Assembly: GCF_030010625.1 (NCBI RefSeq)
Contig: NZ_JASCXN010000020.1
Location: 1 to 64,000, forward strand
Direction of reading: 5' to 3'
From: Streptomyces sp. CC208A
Lineage (GTDB): Bacteria > Actinomycetota > Actinomycetes > Streptomycetales > Streptomycetaceae
DNA length: 64,000 nt
Shown: one piece after another, positions 6,895 to 14,225 of the stretch
Numbering within the stretch: the first letter of the stretch is position 1
How the letters are laid out: every line of letters begins with the position of its first letter
Program-made: the position numbers and the translations under genes
Notes under the pieces: generated by a model
Seen by the model: the letters and a program-made list of their open reading frames with translations, nothing else
Database searches by the model: none
Told to the model about the DNA's origin: nothing

Positions 6895-7489
6895 CTTCAC
6901 CAGCCTCCTCCGCCGCGGCCTCCAAGCGCCGGGCGCTCCCCCATTGCACGAGCCGCCGGACGATGCCCGGGTCGCACAGTGCGGCCGGGCCGTCCATGGG
7001 CACGACCCAGTAGGCGGCGCACCGCGGATCGGGCTCGGTGATCGTGGTCGCGGGGACACCGAGGTAGCAGTCGGCGCCCAGACACTCCGTGTCGGGAACG
7101 TCCCACCGGCGCGCGGTGCTGAGCGGGGTGAGCACGTAGAACGCCCGGCTGTTGCCGTCGAAAAAGCAGGGGCCGCCGTCGAGAGCGGTGCTCAGGTAGT
7201 CGGCCACCTCGCCACGGTCGGTGGTGCCGGCTGCGGCGAGGACGACGTCCGCCGGGATCCGCACAGCGGTGAAGGTCGTCCAGCAGCGCAGGAGCGCCAC
7301 GCCGTACTCCGCCCACTCTTTCCGGGCCTCGCGGGCGTCGCGCGCTGCGAGGACCAGCCAGGTCTCGGCGCCGGCCTCGCGGCTGCGACGCGAATGGACG
7401 AGAACTCCAGGCCCCATCTCCAGCGGTCCAAGCACAAAGGCCGAATCAACTGGTCTGCTCTGGCAGCCAAGTTGGGTACTGTCGGGCAC
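6887..7489 (-). CDS. Conserved hypothetical protein, first gene of coupled cluster
   Basis: A protein of 200 aa I do not recognise by family. It has no signal peptide or clear membrane helix. A central segment (ALLRCWTTFTAVRIPADVVLAA) and FYVLTPLSTARRWDV suggest a mixed alpha/beta cytoplasmic fold; five cysteines are scattered. The GTG at 7489 follows GGAG with five bases spacing. It leads a leftward set with an ATPase, a membrane peptide and a CxxC protein, and diverges from the HTH/TPR gene at 7662, suggesting a shared regulatory module. Confidence 0.75.
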   Translation of the reverse strand: MPDSTQLGCQSRPVDSAFVLGPLEMGPGVLVHSRRSREAGAETWLVLAARDAREARKEWAEYGVALLRCWTTFTAVRIPADVVLAAAGTTDRGEVADYLSTALDGGPCFFDGNSRAFYVLTPLSTARRWDVPDTECLGADCYLGVPATTITEPDPRCAAYWVVPMDGPAALCDPGIVRRLVQWGSARRLEAAAEEAGEDA

Positions 7490-7592
7490 AGCGACTCCTC
7501 ACCAGTCGTCACGCCCCGGGGGCAGGTGGAACTGCGGCCCGGGGCCTTGTCGACAGGGTGAGATTCACGGGAAAGCACCGCGTCCACACGTC

Positions 7593-7617
7593 GGGTATCC
7601 CCATGGTGGGTATGCCC
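7593..7617. promoter_or_regulatory. GGGTAT direct repeat between divergent genes
   Basis: GGGTATCCCC (7593-7602) and GGGTATGCCC (7608-7617) repeat at 15-base spacing in the 172-base gap between the coupled cluster and the HTH/TPR gene. Location and spacing fit a regulator site, possibly for the HTH protein itself (inference). Confidence 0.4.
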
Positions 7618-7661
7618 TTAGATCACCGGGGGCGCAAGCTCAGCCAGGCAGGAAGAGACCG

Positions 7662-8965
7662 ATGATCCACCAGCCGCCAACGGCGCTACCGCCGGACCTC
7701 CTCGCCGACGACGACGTCCAGCGCGCGCTGGGCGCCCACGACTTCGGCGAGGTGTTCCACTTGGCGCGCGAGAAGGCTGGCATCAGCTATTCGAAGATCG
7801 CCGCTGAGTGCGACATCAAGCCGGAGCGCGTCGGGCAACTCGCGCGCGGCAGCGGCCGCATCACGACCTTCGAGAAGGTGGTGCAGATCGCGGACGCCCT
7901 ACGTGTCCCAGGTCACATGGTCGGCCTCGCTCCCCGACCGTGGGAGGCGGAGGTCGCTCCTGCGCCGAGCACGACAGGACCCTCCTTGCACCGCCGCACC
8001 GTCCTCCAGGTCGCCACCGCCGGCGGCCTGGCCGCCGCCCTCCCCGCGCTCCACCAGCCCGACCCGCCGTCCAGCCGGATCACAGACACGTACGTCGACC
8101 GCCTTCACGAGCGCACCGCCCGACTCCGCCGTCTGGACGACATCCTCGGTGGCGCCGACACCTTCAAGGTGTACCTCGGCGAGATGCAGCGGACGAAGGC
8201 ACTCCTGCGTACCGGCTCCTTCTCGGACAGTTCCCGGCAGCGACTGACGTCGCTCCTCGCGGAGCAGGCCCAGCAAGCCGGCTGGGCGGCCTTCGACGGC
8301 GGGCGCGGCCGGGATGCTGCCCACCTCTACCAGGAGAGTCAGACCTACGCGCGGGAGGCGCAGGCCAGCGACCTCTACTCGAACAGCTTGGCCTTCCTGG
8401 CGTACGGGCGCTCGCGAAGGACCGGCGCGCCGCCGTTGCCTTCGCCGAGGAGTCGTGCGCCACGATCACCGACCGCACGCCGGCCACCGTTCGCGCCCTG
8501 CTGCACGAGAGGCTCGCCTGGGCGTGCGCCGTGGACCAGCAGCCCGCCGGCACCGACAGGGCGCTCCAGGCAGCGCGCAAGGCACTGGACGAGGCACCGG
8601 AAGGGGAGCCCCAACCGCACTGGTCCGCATGGGTCGATCACCAAGAGCTGGACATCATGGCTGGCCGCTGCTGGGCTGAACTCAAGCGTCCACTCCGCTC
8701 CGTCCCGGTGCTGTCCCGCGCGCTCGACGCCTTCCCTGACGAGCACGCACGGGACAAGAGCCTCTACCTGTCCTGGCTCGCCGAGGCGTACATCACCGCC
8801 GGCGAGGTCGAACAGGCCGCCGCGATCACCCGCCGCGCCCTGGAGTTGTCAACAGACGTGGCGTCAATCCGGCCGCGGCAGCGAATCGACGTCGTGCTCG
8901 CCCACCTACGCCCGTACAGCGACGTGGCCGAGGTCCGGGAGGTTCTGGGGCTCGCCGGCCCTTAG
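7662..8965 (+). pseudogene. HTH/tetratricopeptide regulator, frameshifted
   Basis: XRE-type helix-turn-helix regulator with a long helical repeat domain. The N-terminus (ATG at 7662 behind GGAAGAG) encodes the HTH (KAGISYSKIAAECDIKPERV) and a Tat-like RRT-VLQVATAGG segment. Coding continues in this frame to about 8410 (NSLAFLAYGR) and then resumes one frame earlier with KDRRAAVAFAEES, through TPR-like helices to TAG at 8963-8965. One missing base near 8403-8412, close to GGG, explains it. This may be a real inactivating mutation, programmed slippage or a sequence error. Its 3' end overlaps cutA by four bases. Confidence 0.75.
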
Positions 8966-9288
8966 CTCTCGGAGCCGTTCACGGAGTCACGGATCCACTC
9001 CTTGCACCGCTCGGCCCCGGCCACGATCGGAACAGCGCACACCTCGGGGTTGTCCCAAGGGTGTGCCTCCAGGAGATACGCCTCCAGCTCGGGATACCGG
9101 TCAGTCGTCGTCTTGAGGAGGATCTGCCACTCCTCGCCGGTTCCGTACTCCCCCAAGTGCCAGAACACCGACCGCACCTTGGCGATCTGCGCCCCGGCAG
9201 CGAGACGCTTCTGAACGGCACCGCCTGCGAGGGCGACGGCCTGGTCTTCGGTCTCCGTCGCGGTCGACACCTGCACGTAGTCAGTCAT
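8962..9288 (-). CDS. cutA: CutA-like divalent cation tolerance protein
   Basis: Small trimeric ferredoxin-fold protein of 108 aa in the CutA1 family, historically linked to copper tolerance though the biochemical role is unsettled. It shows the family pattern: an N-terminal strand VQVSTATETEDQA, central AAGAQIAKVRSVFWHLG and EEWQILLKTTTDRYPELEAYLLEAHPWDNPEV. It converges with the frameshifted HTH/TPR gene and diverges from the HemB-like operon, so it has its own promoter in the 9289-9441 gap. Confidence 0.92.
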   Translation of the reverse strand: MTDYVQVSTATETEDQAVALAGGAVQKRLAAGAQIAKVRSVFWHLGEYGTGEEWQILLKTTTDRYPELEAYLLEAHPWDNPEVCAVPIVAGAERCKEWIRDSVNGSES

Positions 9289-9367
9289 GCCGGGAGCCTA
9301 ACCACCGCTCTCGGGCTCCCACTAGATCACCTCTCGTGCAACGCCCCCGCACCGGCGCACGATTGGG

Positions 9368-9411
9368 CCGTGCACGCTCCCCACGGTGGTTATCCCCTGC
9401 ACGGTCTTTTT
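9368..9411 (+). terminator. Hairpin plus T-run ahead of HemB-like gene (attenuator candidate)
   Basis: CCGTGCA (9368-9374) pairs with TGCACGG (9398-9404). An inner CCAC-G-GTGG hairpin (9381-9389) lies between, and TCTTTTT (9405-9411) follows immediately. It lies on the sense strand 31 bases before the HemB-like ATG, and no rightward gene ends just upstream, so it may be a 5'-UTR attenuator. A second inverted repeat CCGAC-N5-GTCGG sits at 9413-9427. The long 23-base spacer makes a simple terminator less certain. Confidence 0.4.
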
Positions 9412-9441
9412 GCCGACGAGGGGTCGGTATGTACTGCCGGC

Positions 9442-10413
9442 ATGACCGCACTCACCGAGCGCACTGCGCCGGCACCCGATGGCATCAACCCGTCCCGGGC
9501 CCGCGACGTCGTCCGGGCCCTCTACAGCCGCCCCCCGCTCACGGCCGCCGACCTCAGCGCCCCCTTGCTGTCCATGCCCGACGGCGCGTTGACCACCTCG
9601 CTGCCCGGCGCCGTCCAGTTCGCCGACGTCCCCGCCACGGTGGCCCGCTGGGCCGCCCTCGGCATCCGCGGCGTCAAGGTCTTCGCCTTCGGGCACAACC
9701 GCGACGAACACGCCACCGGCGCCACCGCCCCCGACAACCGCATGATCCGCACCATCCAGGCCGTGAAGAAGGAGGCGCCGACCACGGCCGTCACGACCGA
9801 GGTGTGCGGCTGCTCGTGGACCGACCACGGCCAGTGCGTGCTGCGCACCGACGCCGGCGACATCGACCTGGAGGCCACCTACCGCCTCATGGGCACGATG
9901 GCCGTCATGCACGCGGAGGCCGGCGCGGACTGCGTCTCCCCCACCGCGATGCTGGACGGCTCGATCCGCGCCGTCCGCCAGGCCCTCGACGACGCCGGGC
10001 ACCGTGACGTGGGCGTCAACCCCAACCTGGCCATCCACACCAGCCTCTACGGCCCGTTCAAGACCCTCATGCAGACCGACCCCCGGTCGGGGCACCGCCG
10101 CGGCCTCCAGCTCGAACCGGGCCGCGCGCAGCAGGACACCCTCCTCCAGGCCCGCCGCTGGATCGCCGAGGGCGCCGACTCCCTCACCCTCCAGCCCGTC
10201 ATGACGACCGGTGACGTCCTCGTCCGGCTCCGCGACGACCAGAAGGTCCCGCTCGTCGCCTACTCGACCTCCGGGGAGTGGTCCGCGCTCAAGGCCCTCG
10301 GCACGGCCGGGATGGTCGAGTACTTGGCGATGCTCGTCCGGGCCGGCGCGGACCAGGTCCTCACCTTCGCCGCCGAGACCGTCGCCGAGCACCTGGAGGC
10401 CCACCGTGCGTGA
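9442..10413 (+). CDS. HemB-like protein lacking both Schiff-base lysines
   Basis: A 323-aa relative of porphobilinogen synthase, which normally joins two 5-aminolevulinates using two active-site lysines. The zinc cysteines are present (CGC and DHGQC: C122, C124, C132), as are YGPF (203-206) and SGEW. Aligned by eye to E. coli HemB, the first lysine position is A197 (segment LAIHTSLYGPF) and the second is Q251 (TLQPVMTTGD). Ordinary PBG synthesis is therefore unlikely. It overlaps a methyltransferase gene and is followed by hemC. The ATG at 9442 has little ribosome site; it may be leaderless or weakly translated. Confidence 0.85.
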   Translation: MTALTERTAPAPDGINPSRARDVVRALYSRPPLTAADLSAPLLSMPDGALTTSLPGAVQFADVPATVARWAALGIRGVKVFAFGHNRDEHATGATAPDNRMIRTIQAVKKEAPTTAVTTEVCGCSWTDHGQCVLRTDAGDIDLEATYRLMGTMAVMHAEAGADCVSPTAMLDGSIRAVRQALDDAGHRDVGVNPNLAIHTSLYGPFKTLMQTDPRSGHRRGLQLEPGRAQQDTLLQARRWIAEGADSLTLQPVMTTGDVLVRLRDDQKVPLVAYSTSGEWSALKALGTAGMVEYLAMLVRAGADQVLTFAAETVAEHLEAHRA

Positions 10414-10978
10414 CATGCCCCGCCAGCGCCCGCCGCAGCTCGACGCGATCCTTGAGGACGCCGCCCACGCCGGCTTCGCCATGTCCTGCGAGGACCGCAC
10501 CGGCAGCCTCCTGGCCACCCTCGCCGCCTCCAAGCCGGACGGCCGCTTCCTGGAGCTCGGCACCGGCGTCGGCGCCGGGGCCGCATGGCTGGCCTCCGGG
10601 ATGACCCCCGGCGCCCACCTCGTCACGGTGGAGGCCAACGCGGCCGTGCAGGCCATCGCCCGCCACCACCTGGCCGACGATGCCCGGATCGAGTTCGTCC
10701 ACGCGGACGCGGACGACTGGCTCACCCAGGCGGTCGAGCTGTCCGACTTCGCGTACGTCGATTGCAGGCCCGGCAAGTACCTCCGGCTGCCGGATCTCCT
10801 CGCCCTGCTCAAGCCCGGCGCCCTGTACGTCGTGGACGACATGCTGCCCCAGGACACGTGGCCGGACGACCATCGACCCCGGGTCGACGGCTTCCTCGAA
10901 CGACTGCCCGATGTCCCCAACTGGCTCGCCACGCCCATGCGGTGGTCCTCCGGGCTGGTGGTCGCCGCGCGGATCTGA
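10406..10978 (+). CDS. Class I SAM-dependent methyltransferase (O-methyltransferase-like)
   Basis: A 190-aa Rossmann-fold methyltransferase. SAM motif I is FLELGTGVGAG (about 48-58), the motif II acidic strand is VTVEAN, and the later YVDCRPGKY...LLKPGALYVVDDM block resembles catechol-type O-methyltransferases. The GTG at 10406 is chosen because GGAGG stands six bases upstream; it overlaps the HemB-like gene by eight bases, so the two are probably co-translated. hemC follows 17 bases later. The substrate is unknown; a pyrrole or tetrapyrrole carboxylate or hydroxyl is a reasonable guess from context. Confidence 0.82.
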   Translation: MRDMPRQRPPQLDAILEDAAHAGFAMSCEDRTGSLLATLAASKPDGRFLELGTGVGAGAAWLASGMTPGAHLVTVEANAAVQAIARHHLADDARIEFVHADADDWLTQAVELSDFAYVDCRPGKYLRLPDLLALLKPGALYVVDDMLPQDTWPDDHRPRVDGFLERLPDVPNWLATPMRWSSGLVVAARI

Positions 10979-10995
10979 GGGTCTATCGTGCCCCC

Positions 10996-11928
10996 ATGCG
11001 CAGTGATCTGATTCGCATCGTCTCCCGTGATTCGCCCATGGCCCTCGCCCAGGTGGAGCGCGTCCGCGCCGAGCTGGCCGCGCTCCACCCCGGCATCACC
11101 ACCACCGTCCTGCCGGTGAAGACCACGGGCGACAAGTGGATGGGCGACCTCTCCCAGGTCGAGGGCAAGGGCGCCTTCACCAAGGAAGTCGACCAGGCGC
11201 TCCTGGCCGGCGACGCCGATCTCGCGGTGCACTGCGTCAAGGACGTCCCCGCCGACCGGCCCCTCCCGGCCGGCACCACCTTCGCGGCGTTCCTGAAGCG
11301 GGACGACATCCGCGACGCGCTGATCCACCCCGGCGGCCTTACCCTGGACGAGCTGCCGGAGGGAACCCGAATCGGGACCTCGTCCGTACGCCGGATCGCG
11401 CAGCTCGCAGCCTCCCACCCGCACCTGGAGTGCGTCCCGATGCGCGGCAACGCCAACCGCCGCCTGGAGAAGCTGGCAGACGGGGAGGCCGACGCGCTGC
11501 TCCTGGCCGTCGCCGGCCTGGAGCGGATCGGCCATCAGGATGTCATCACCGACATCCTGCCGACCGACGTGATGATGCCGCCGATCGGCGCCGGCGTCCT
11601 CGCCCTCCAGTGCCGAGAGGGCGACACGGAGCTGATCGACACGATCAGCGGCCTCGGTGACCGCGACGCCTATCGGGAGACCCAGGCCGAGCGAATGCTC
11701 CTCCACGTCCTCCAGGGCCACTGCAACTCCCCGATCGCCGGGTACGCGCGCGTCGAACGAGGTGGGGAACTGTCCCTACGGGCCTGCGTGTTCTCTCCTG
11801 ACGGAAAGACGGTACTCAACGCCCACGAGTGGGCGGGCAGGCTCGACCCGGCCGCCCTTGGGACCTCAGTGGCTGTCGCGCTCCTGCGCCAGGGTGCGCG
11901 CGAGGTGATCGACTCCATCCCACACTGA
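10996..11928 (+). CDS. hemC: Hydroxymethylbilane synthase (porphobilinogen deaminase)
   Basis: Polymerises four porphobilinogens into hydroxymethylbilane through a covalent dipyrromethane cofactor. The residues needed are present: KD at 82-83 (HCVKDVP), RR at 132-133 (GTSSVRRIAQL), RGNANRR at 150-156 and the cofactor cysteine C243 (LQGHCNSPIAGYA). Length of 310 aa is normal. It sits 17 bases after a methyltransferase and a degenerate HemB, away from any visible hemA/hemD, so it is likely a paralog of the housekeeping enzyme with a specialised role (inference). A strong terminator follows. Confidence 0.92.
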   Translation: MRSDLIRIVSRDSPMALAQVERVRAELAALHPGITTTVLPVKTTGDKWMGDLSQVEGKGAFTKEVDQALLAGDADLAVHCVKDVPADRPLPAGTTFAAFLKRDDIRDALIHPGGLTLDELPEGTRIGTSSVRRIAQLAASHPHLECVPMRGNANRRLEKLADGEADALLLAVAGLERIGHQDVITDILPTDVMMPPIGAGVLALQCREGDTELIDTISGLGDRDAYRETQAERMLLHVLQGHCNSPIAGYARVERGGELSLRACVFSPDGKTVLNAHEWAGRLDPAALGTSVAVALLRQGAREVIDSIPH

Positions 11929-11942
11929 CCGGCCAGAACGCG

Positions 11943-11976
11943 AAGGCGCCCCGCTCGGCCTGCCGAGGGGCGCCTT
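11943..11976 (+). terminator. Intrinsic terminator after hemC
   Basis: AAGGCGCCC pairs with GGGCGCCTT around an inner CTCGGC-CT-GCCGAG hairpin, giving a long two-part stem ending in TT. It closes the HemB-like/methyltransferase/hemC operon. Confidence 0.75.
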
Positions 11977-11988
11977 GGTCGTGCCGCC

Positions 11989-12225
11989 TACAGGGCGACG
12001 GGCGCCTTCTTCCTGAACGAGGACGGCCACCCGCGGATGGCCGTCGAGGAGCGGATGGGGCACGAGCTCCCCGGCGTCGAGGGGACGTACTCGCACACGA
12101 CGCTCGCCATGGAGCTCAAGATCGCGGCGGCCTTGGAGCGCATGTTCTGGGAGTCCGTGAAACCGGTGATCGACTCCCGCGAGTTCGGCCCGCCCCCCCC
12201 CCGGGAGAAGAAGTTGAAAACTTAA
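11989..12225 (+). pseudogene. C-terminal remnant of a tyrosine recombinase (integrase)
   Basis: This frame encodes the C-terminal end of a phage/ICE-type integrase: MAVEERMGHELPGVEGTY then SHTTLAMELKIAAALERMFW, matching the last active-site region where His and Tyr act (MGHE...GTYSH). The rest of the integrase, about 300 residues, is missing and no start codon is credible. It ends after a run of ten C (12193-12202), so the last residues are uncertain. It suggests past integration of a mobile element at the right edge of the accessory stretch. Confidence 0.75.
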
Positions 12226-12242
12226 TCTCCTAAAATTCTCCC
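12203..12242. repeat. AT-rich inverted repeat after integrase remnant
   Basis: GGGAGAA (12203-12209) and TTCTCCC (12236-12242) flank an AT-rich centre that contains AAGTT-GAA-AACTT (12211-12223). The base composition is strikingly unlike the surroundings. It could be a terminator or a remnant attachment site; no tRNA gene is adjacent. Confidence 0.4.
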
Positions 12243-12326
12243 AAGCGACGTCCCAGGCGCCGCCCGAAGCGCCCGGCCGCAGAGCCTCAGGGATGAGCTC
12301 CGCTCCCATGAACCACCCTTGACCTG

Positions 12327-13481
12327 CTACTTCTCCGGCTTCGCCAGCCCCCGGCTGATGACGAGCCGCTGGATCTGGTTCGTCCCCTCGAAGATCTGCA
12401 TGATCTTCGCCTCGCGCATGTAGCGCTCGACGGGGAAGTCGCGGGTGTAGCCGTAGCCGCCGAGGACCTGGACGGCGTCCGTGGTGACCTTCATGGCCGT
12501 GTCGGTGGCGATGAGCTTCGCCGCGCTGGCCTGGCGGCTGAAGGGGCGGCCGAGGTCGCGGCGGCGGGCGGCGTCCAGGTAGGTGGCGCGGGCGGCGTCG
12601 ACGGCGGCGGCCATGTCGGCGAGGAGGAAGCCGAGGCCCTGGTGGTCGATGATCCGGCGGCCGAAGGTGGTGCGCTCGTTGGCGTAGTCGACGGCGGCGC
12701 TCAGGGCGGCCTGGGCGAGGCCGGTGGCGCAGGCGGCGATGCCGAGGCGGCCGTTGTCGAGGGCGCTGAAGGCGATCTGGAGGCCCTGGCCCTCCTTGCC
12801 GATGAGCCGGTCCTCCTCGATGAGGGCGCCGTCCCAGTGGGCGGAGGTGGTGGGGACCGCCTGGAGACCCATCTTGCGCTCGGGGGCGCCGAAGGAGAGG
12901 CCCTCGGTCTCGCCGGGGGCGAGGAAGCAGGAGACGCCGTGGCTGCCGGGGGCGGTGCGGGCGAAGAGGGCGTAGAAGCCGGCCTTGCCGCCGTGGGTGA
13001 TCCACGCCTTGTTGCCGGTGATCCGGTAGCCGCTGCCGTCCTCCTGGCGCTCCGCCTTGCAGGCGAGGGCGGCGGCGTCCGAGCCGGCCTGCGGCTCGGA
13101 GAGGCTGTAGCCGCCGACGAGGCGGCCCTCCAGCATCGAGGGGAGCCAGCGCTCCTTCTGCTCCTGGGTGCCGAAGGCGTACAGCGGGTGGCAGGCGAGC
13201 GTGTGGACGCTGGTGGCGACCGCGACGGCGGCCCAGCGGGCGGCGAGCTCCTCCAGGACCTGGAGGTAGACCTCGTACGGCTGGCCTCCGCCGCCGTACT
13301 CCTCGGGGTAGGCGAGGCCGAGCAGGCCGGCCCGGCCGAGCGTGGCGAAGAGACCCTCGGGATAGGTCTCGGCGGCCTCGTGTGCGTCCACCCGGGGAGA
13401 GAGCTCGTTGTCGGCGATCTCGCGGGTGAGGGCGATGAGGTCCGCCGCCTCGGGGGTGGGAAGCAGGCGGTCGACATCCAT
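12327..13481 (-). CDS. Acyl-CoA dehydrogenase
   Basis: FAD-dependent alpha,beta-oxidation of acyl-CoAs, donating electrons to ETF. The protein of 384 aa is normal length, with YSLSEPQAGSDAAA (FAD/substrate contact), ITGNKAWITHGG, and the C-terminal VQVLGGYGYTRDFPVERYMR and IFEGTNQIQRLVI, where the Glu is the usual catalytic base. The ATG at 13481 follows GGAG with five bases spacing. A TetR gene diverges from it across 116 bases that carry a perfect palindrome, so repression by that regulator is likely. The acyl chain specificity is not evident. Confidence 0.95.
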   Translation of the reverse strand: MDVDRLLPTPEAADLIALTREIADNELSPRVDAHEAAETYPEGLFATLGRAGLLGLAYPEEYGGGGQPYEVYLQVLEELAARWAAVAVATSVHTLACHPLYAFGTQEQKERWLPSMLEGRLVGGYSLSEPQAGSDAAALACKAERQEDGSGYRITGNKAWITHGGKAGFYALFARTAPGSHGVSCFLAPGETEGLSFGAPERKMGLQAVPTTSAHWDGALIEEDRLIGKEGQGLQIAFSALDNGRLGIAACATGLAQAALSAAVDYANERTTFGRRIIDHQGLGFLLADMAAAVDAARATYLDAARRRDLGRPFSRQASAAKLIATDTAMKVTTDAVQVLGGYGYTRDFPVERYMREAKIMQIFEGTNQIQRLVISRGLAKPEK

Positions 13482-13517
13482 GGCGACTCCATCGGCGCGC
13501 AAAGTGGTACTAGGACT

Positions 13518-13531
13518 GGTACTCCAGTACC
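13518..13531. promoter_or_regulatory. GGTACTCCAGTACC operator candidate
   Basis: A perfect 14-bp palindrome between the divergent acyl-CoA dehydrogenase and TetR genes. An extra GGTACT half-site lies 12 bases away (13506-13511), and a CGCTA-AAAA-TAGCG repeat follows at 13531-13544. The position fits a TetR-family operator controlling both genes. Confidence 0.55.
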
Positions 13532-13597
13532 GCTAAAAATAGCGCAGATGTCCGTGGACGTAACCCCGCCACGGCCGTGGCCCGGCATACTGTTCGG

Positions 13598-14203
13598 GTG
13601 ATCGAGACCTCCGCCGCCGACACCCCGAAGCTCACGGGCCGTGGCGCGGCGCGCCGTTCCGCCCTCTTCGAGGACCTGGTGGCCCTGCTCGTCGGCGAGG
13701 GCTTCGCCCGGCTGACCCTCGACGACCTCGCCGCGCGACTGCACTGCTCCAAGCGCACCCTGTACGGCCTGGCCGGCAGCAAGGAGCAGCTGGTCCGGGC
13801 GGCCGTCGTGCACTTCTTCCGGCGCGCCACCGCCCGCGTCGAGGCGGTGCTCGCCGCCGCGAGCGGGCCCGCCGAGCGGCTCTCCGCCTATCTGCGGGCC
13901 GTCTCCGCCGAGCTGGCCCCGGTCTCCCCTCAGTTCTTCGACGACGTGGCCGCCTTCGAGCCGGCCGCCGAGGTGTACGAGCGGAACACCCGCGCCGCCG
14001 CGGGCCGGGTGCAGCAGCTCATCGAGGAGGGCGTCCGCGCCGGTGTCTTCCGGGAGGTCCACGTGGCCTTCGCGGCCGACGTCATCGCCTCCGTCATGGT
14101 TCGCATCCAGCGGCGGCAGGTGGCCGCGTCCACCGGTCTCGCGGACGCCGAGGCGTACGACCAGCTGGCCGAGCTGCTGCTCAGCGGGCTGCGCCGGGCC
14201 TGA
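13598..14203 (+). CDS. TetR family transcriptional regulator
   Basis: A repressor of about 201 aa with the TetR HTH at residues about 20-65 (LVGEGFARLTLDDLAARLHC, then SKRTLYGLAGSKEQLV). It is divergent from the acyl-CoA dehydrogenase gene and likely controls it. The GTG start at 13598 is preferred as it begins close to the HTH; an ATG at 13577 would add seven residues. It converges with xdhC, with 22 bases between stops. Confidence 0.9.
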   Translation: MIETSAADTPKLTGRGAARRSALFEDLVALLVGEGFARLTLDDLAARLHCSKRTLYGLAGSKEQLVRAAVVHFFRRATARVEAVLAAASGPAERLSAYLRAVSAELAPVSPQFFDDVAAFEPAAEVYERNTRAAAGRVQQLIEEGVRAGVFREVHVAFAADVIASVMVRIQRRQVAASTGLADAEAYDQLAELLLSGLRRA

Positions 14204-14225
14204 GCCCGCCTGAAAGGAAGAGGTC

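Noticed and set aside
9442..10413. Calling the HemB-like gene the housekeeping porphobilinogen synthase
   Set aside because: Both Schiff-base lysine positions appear replaced (Ala and Gln), which the known chemistry cannot tolerate.
9322..11721. A 799-codon leftward frame over the HemB-like operon
   Set aside because: Antisense to three genes with recognised folds and residues; glycine- and valine-rich shadow.
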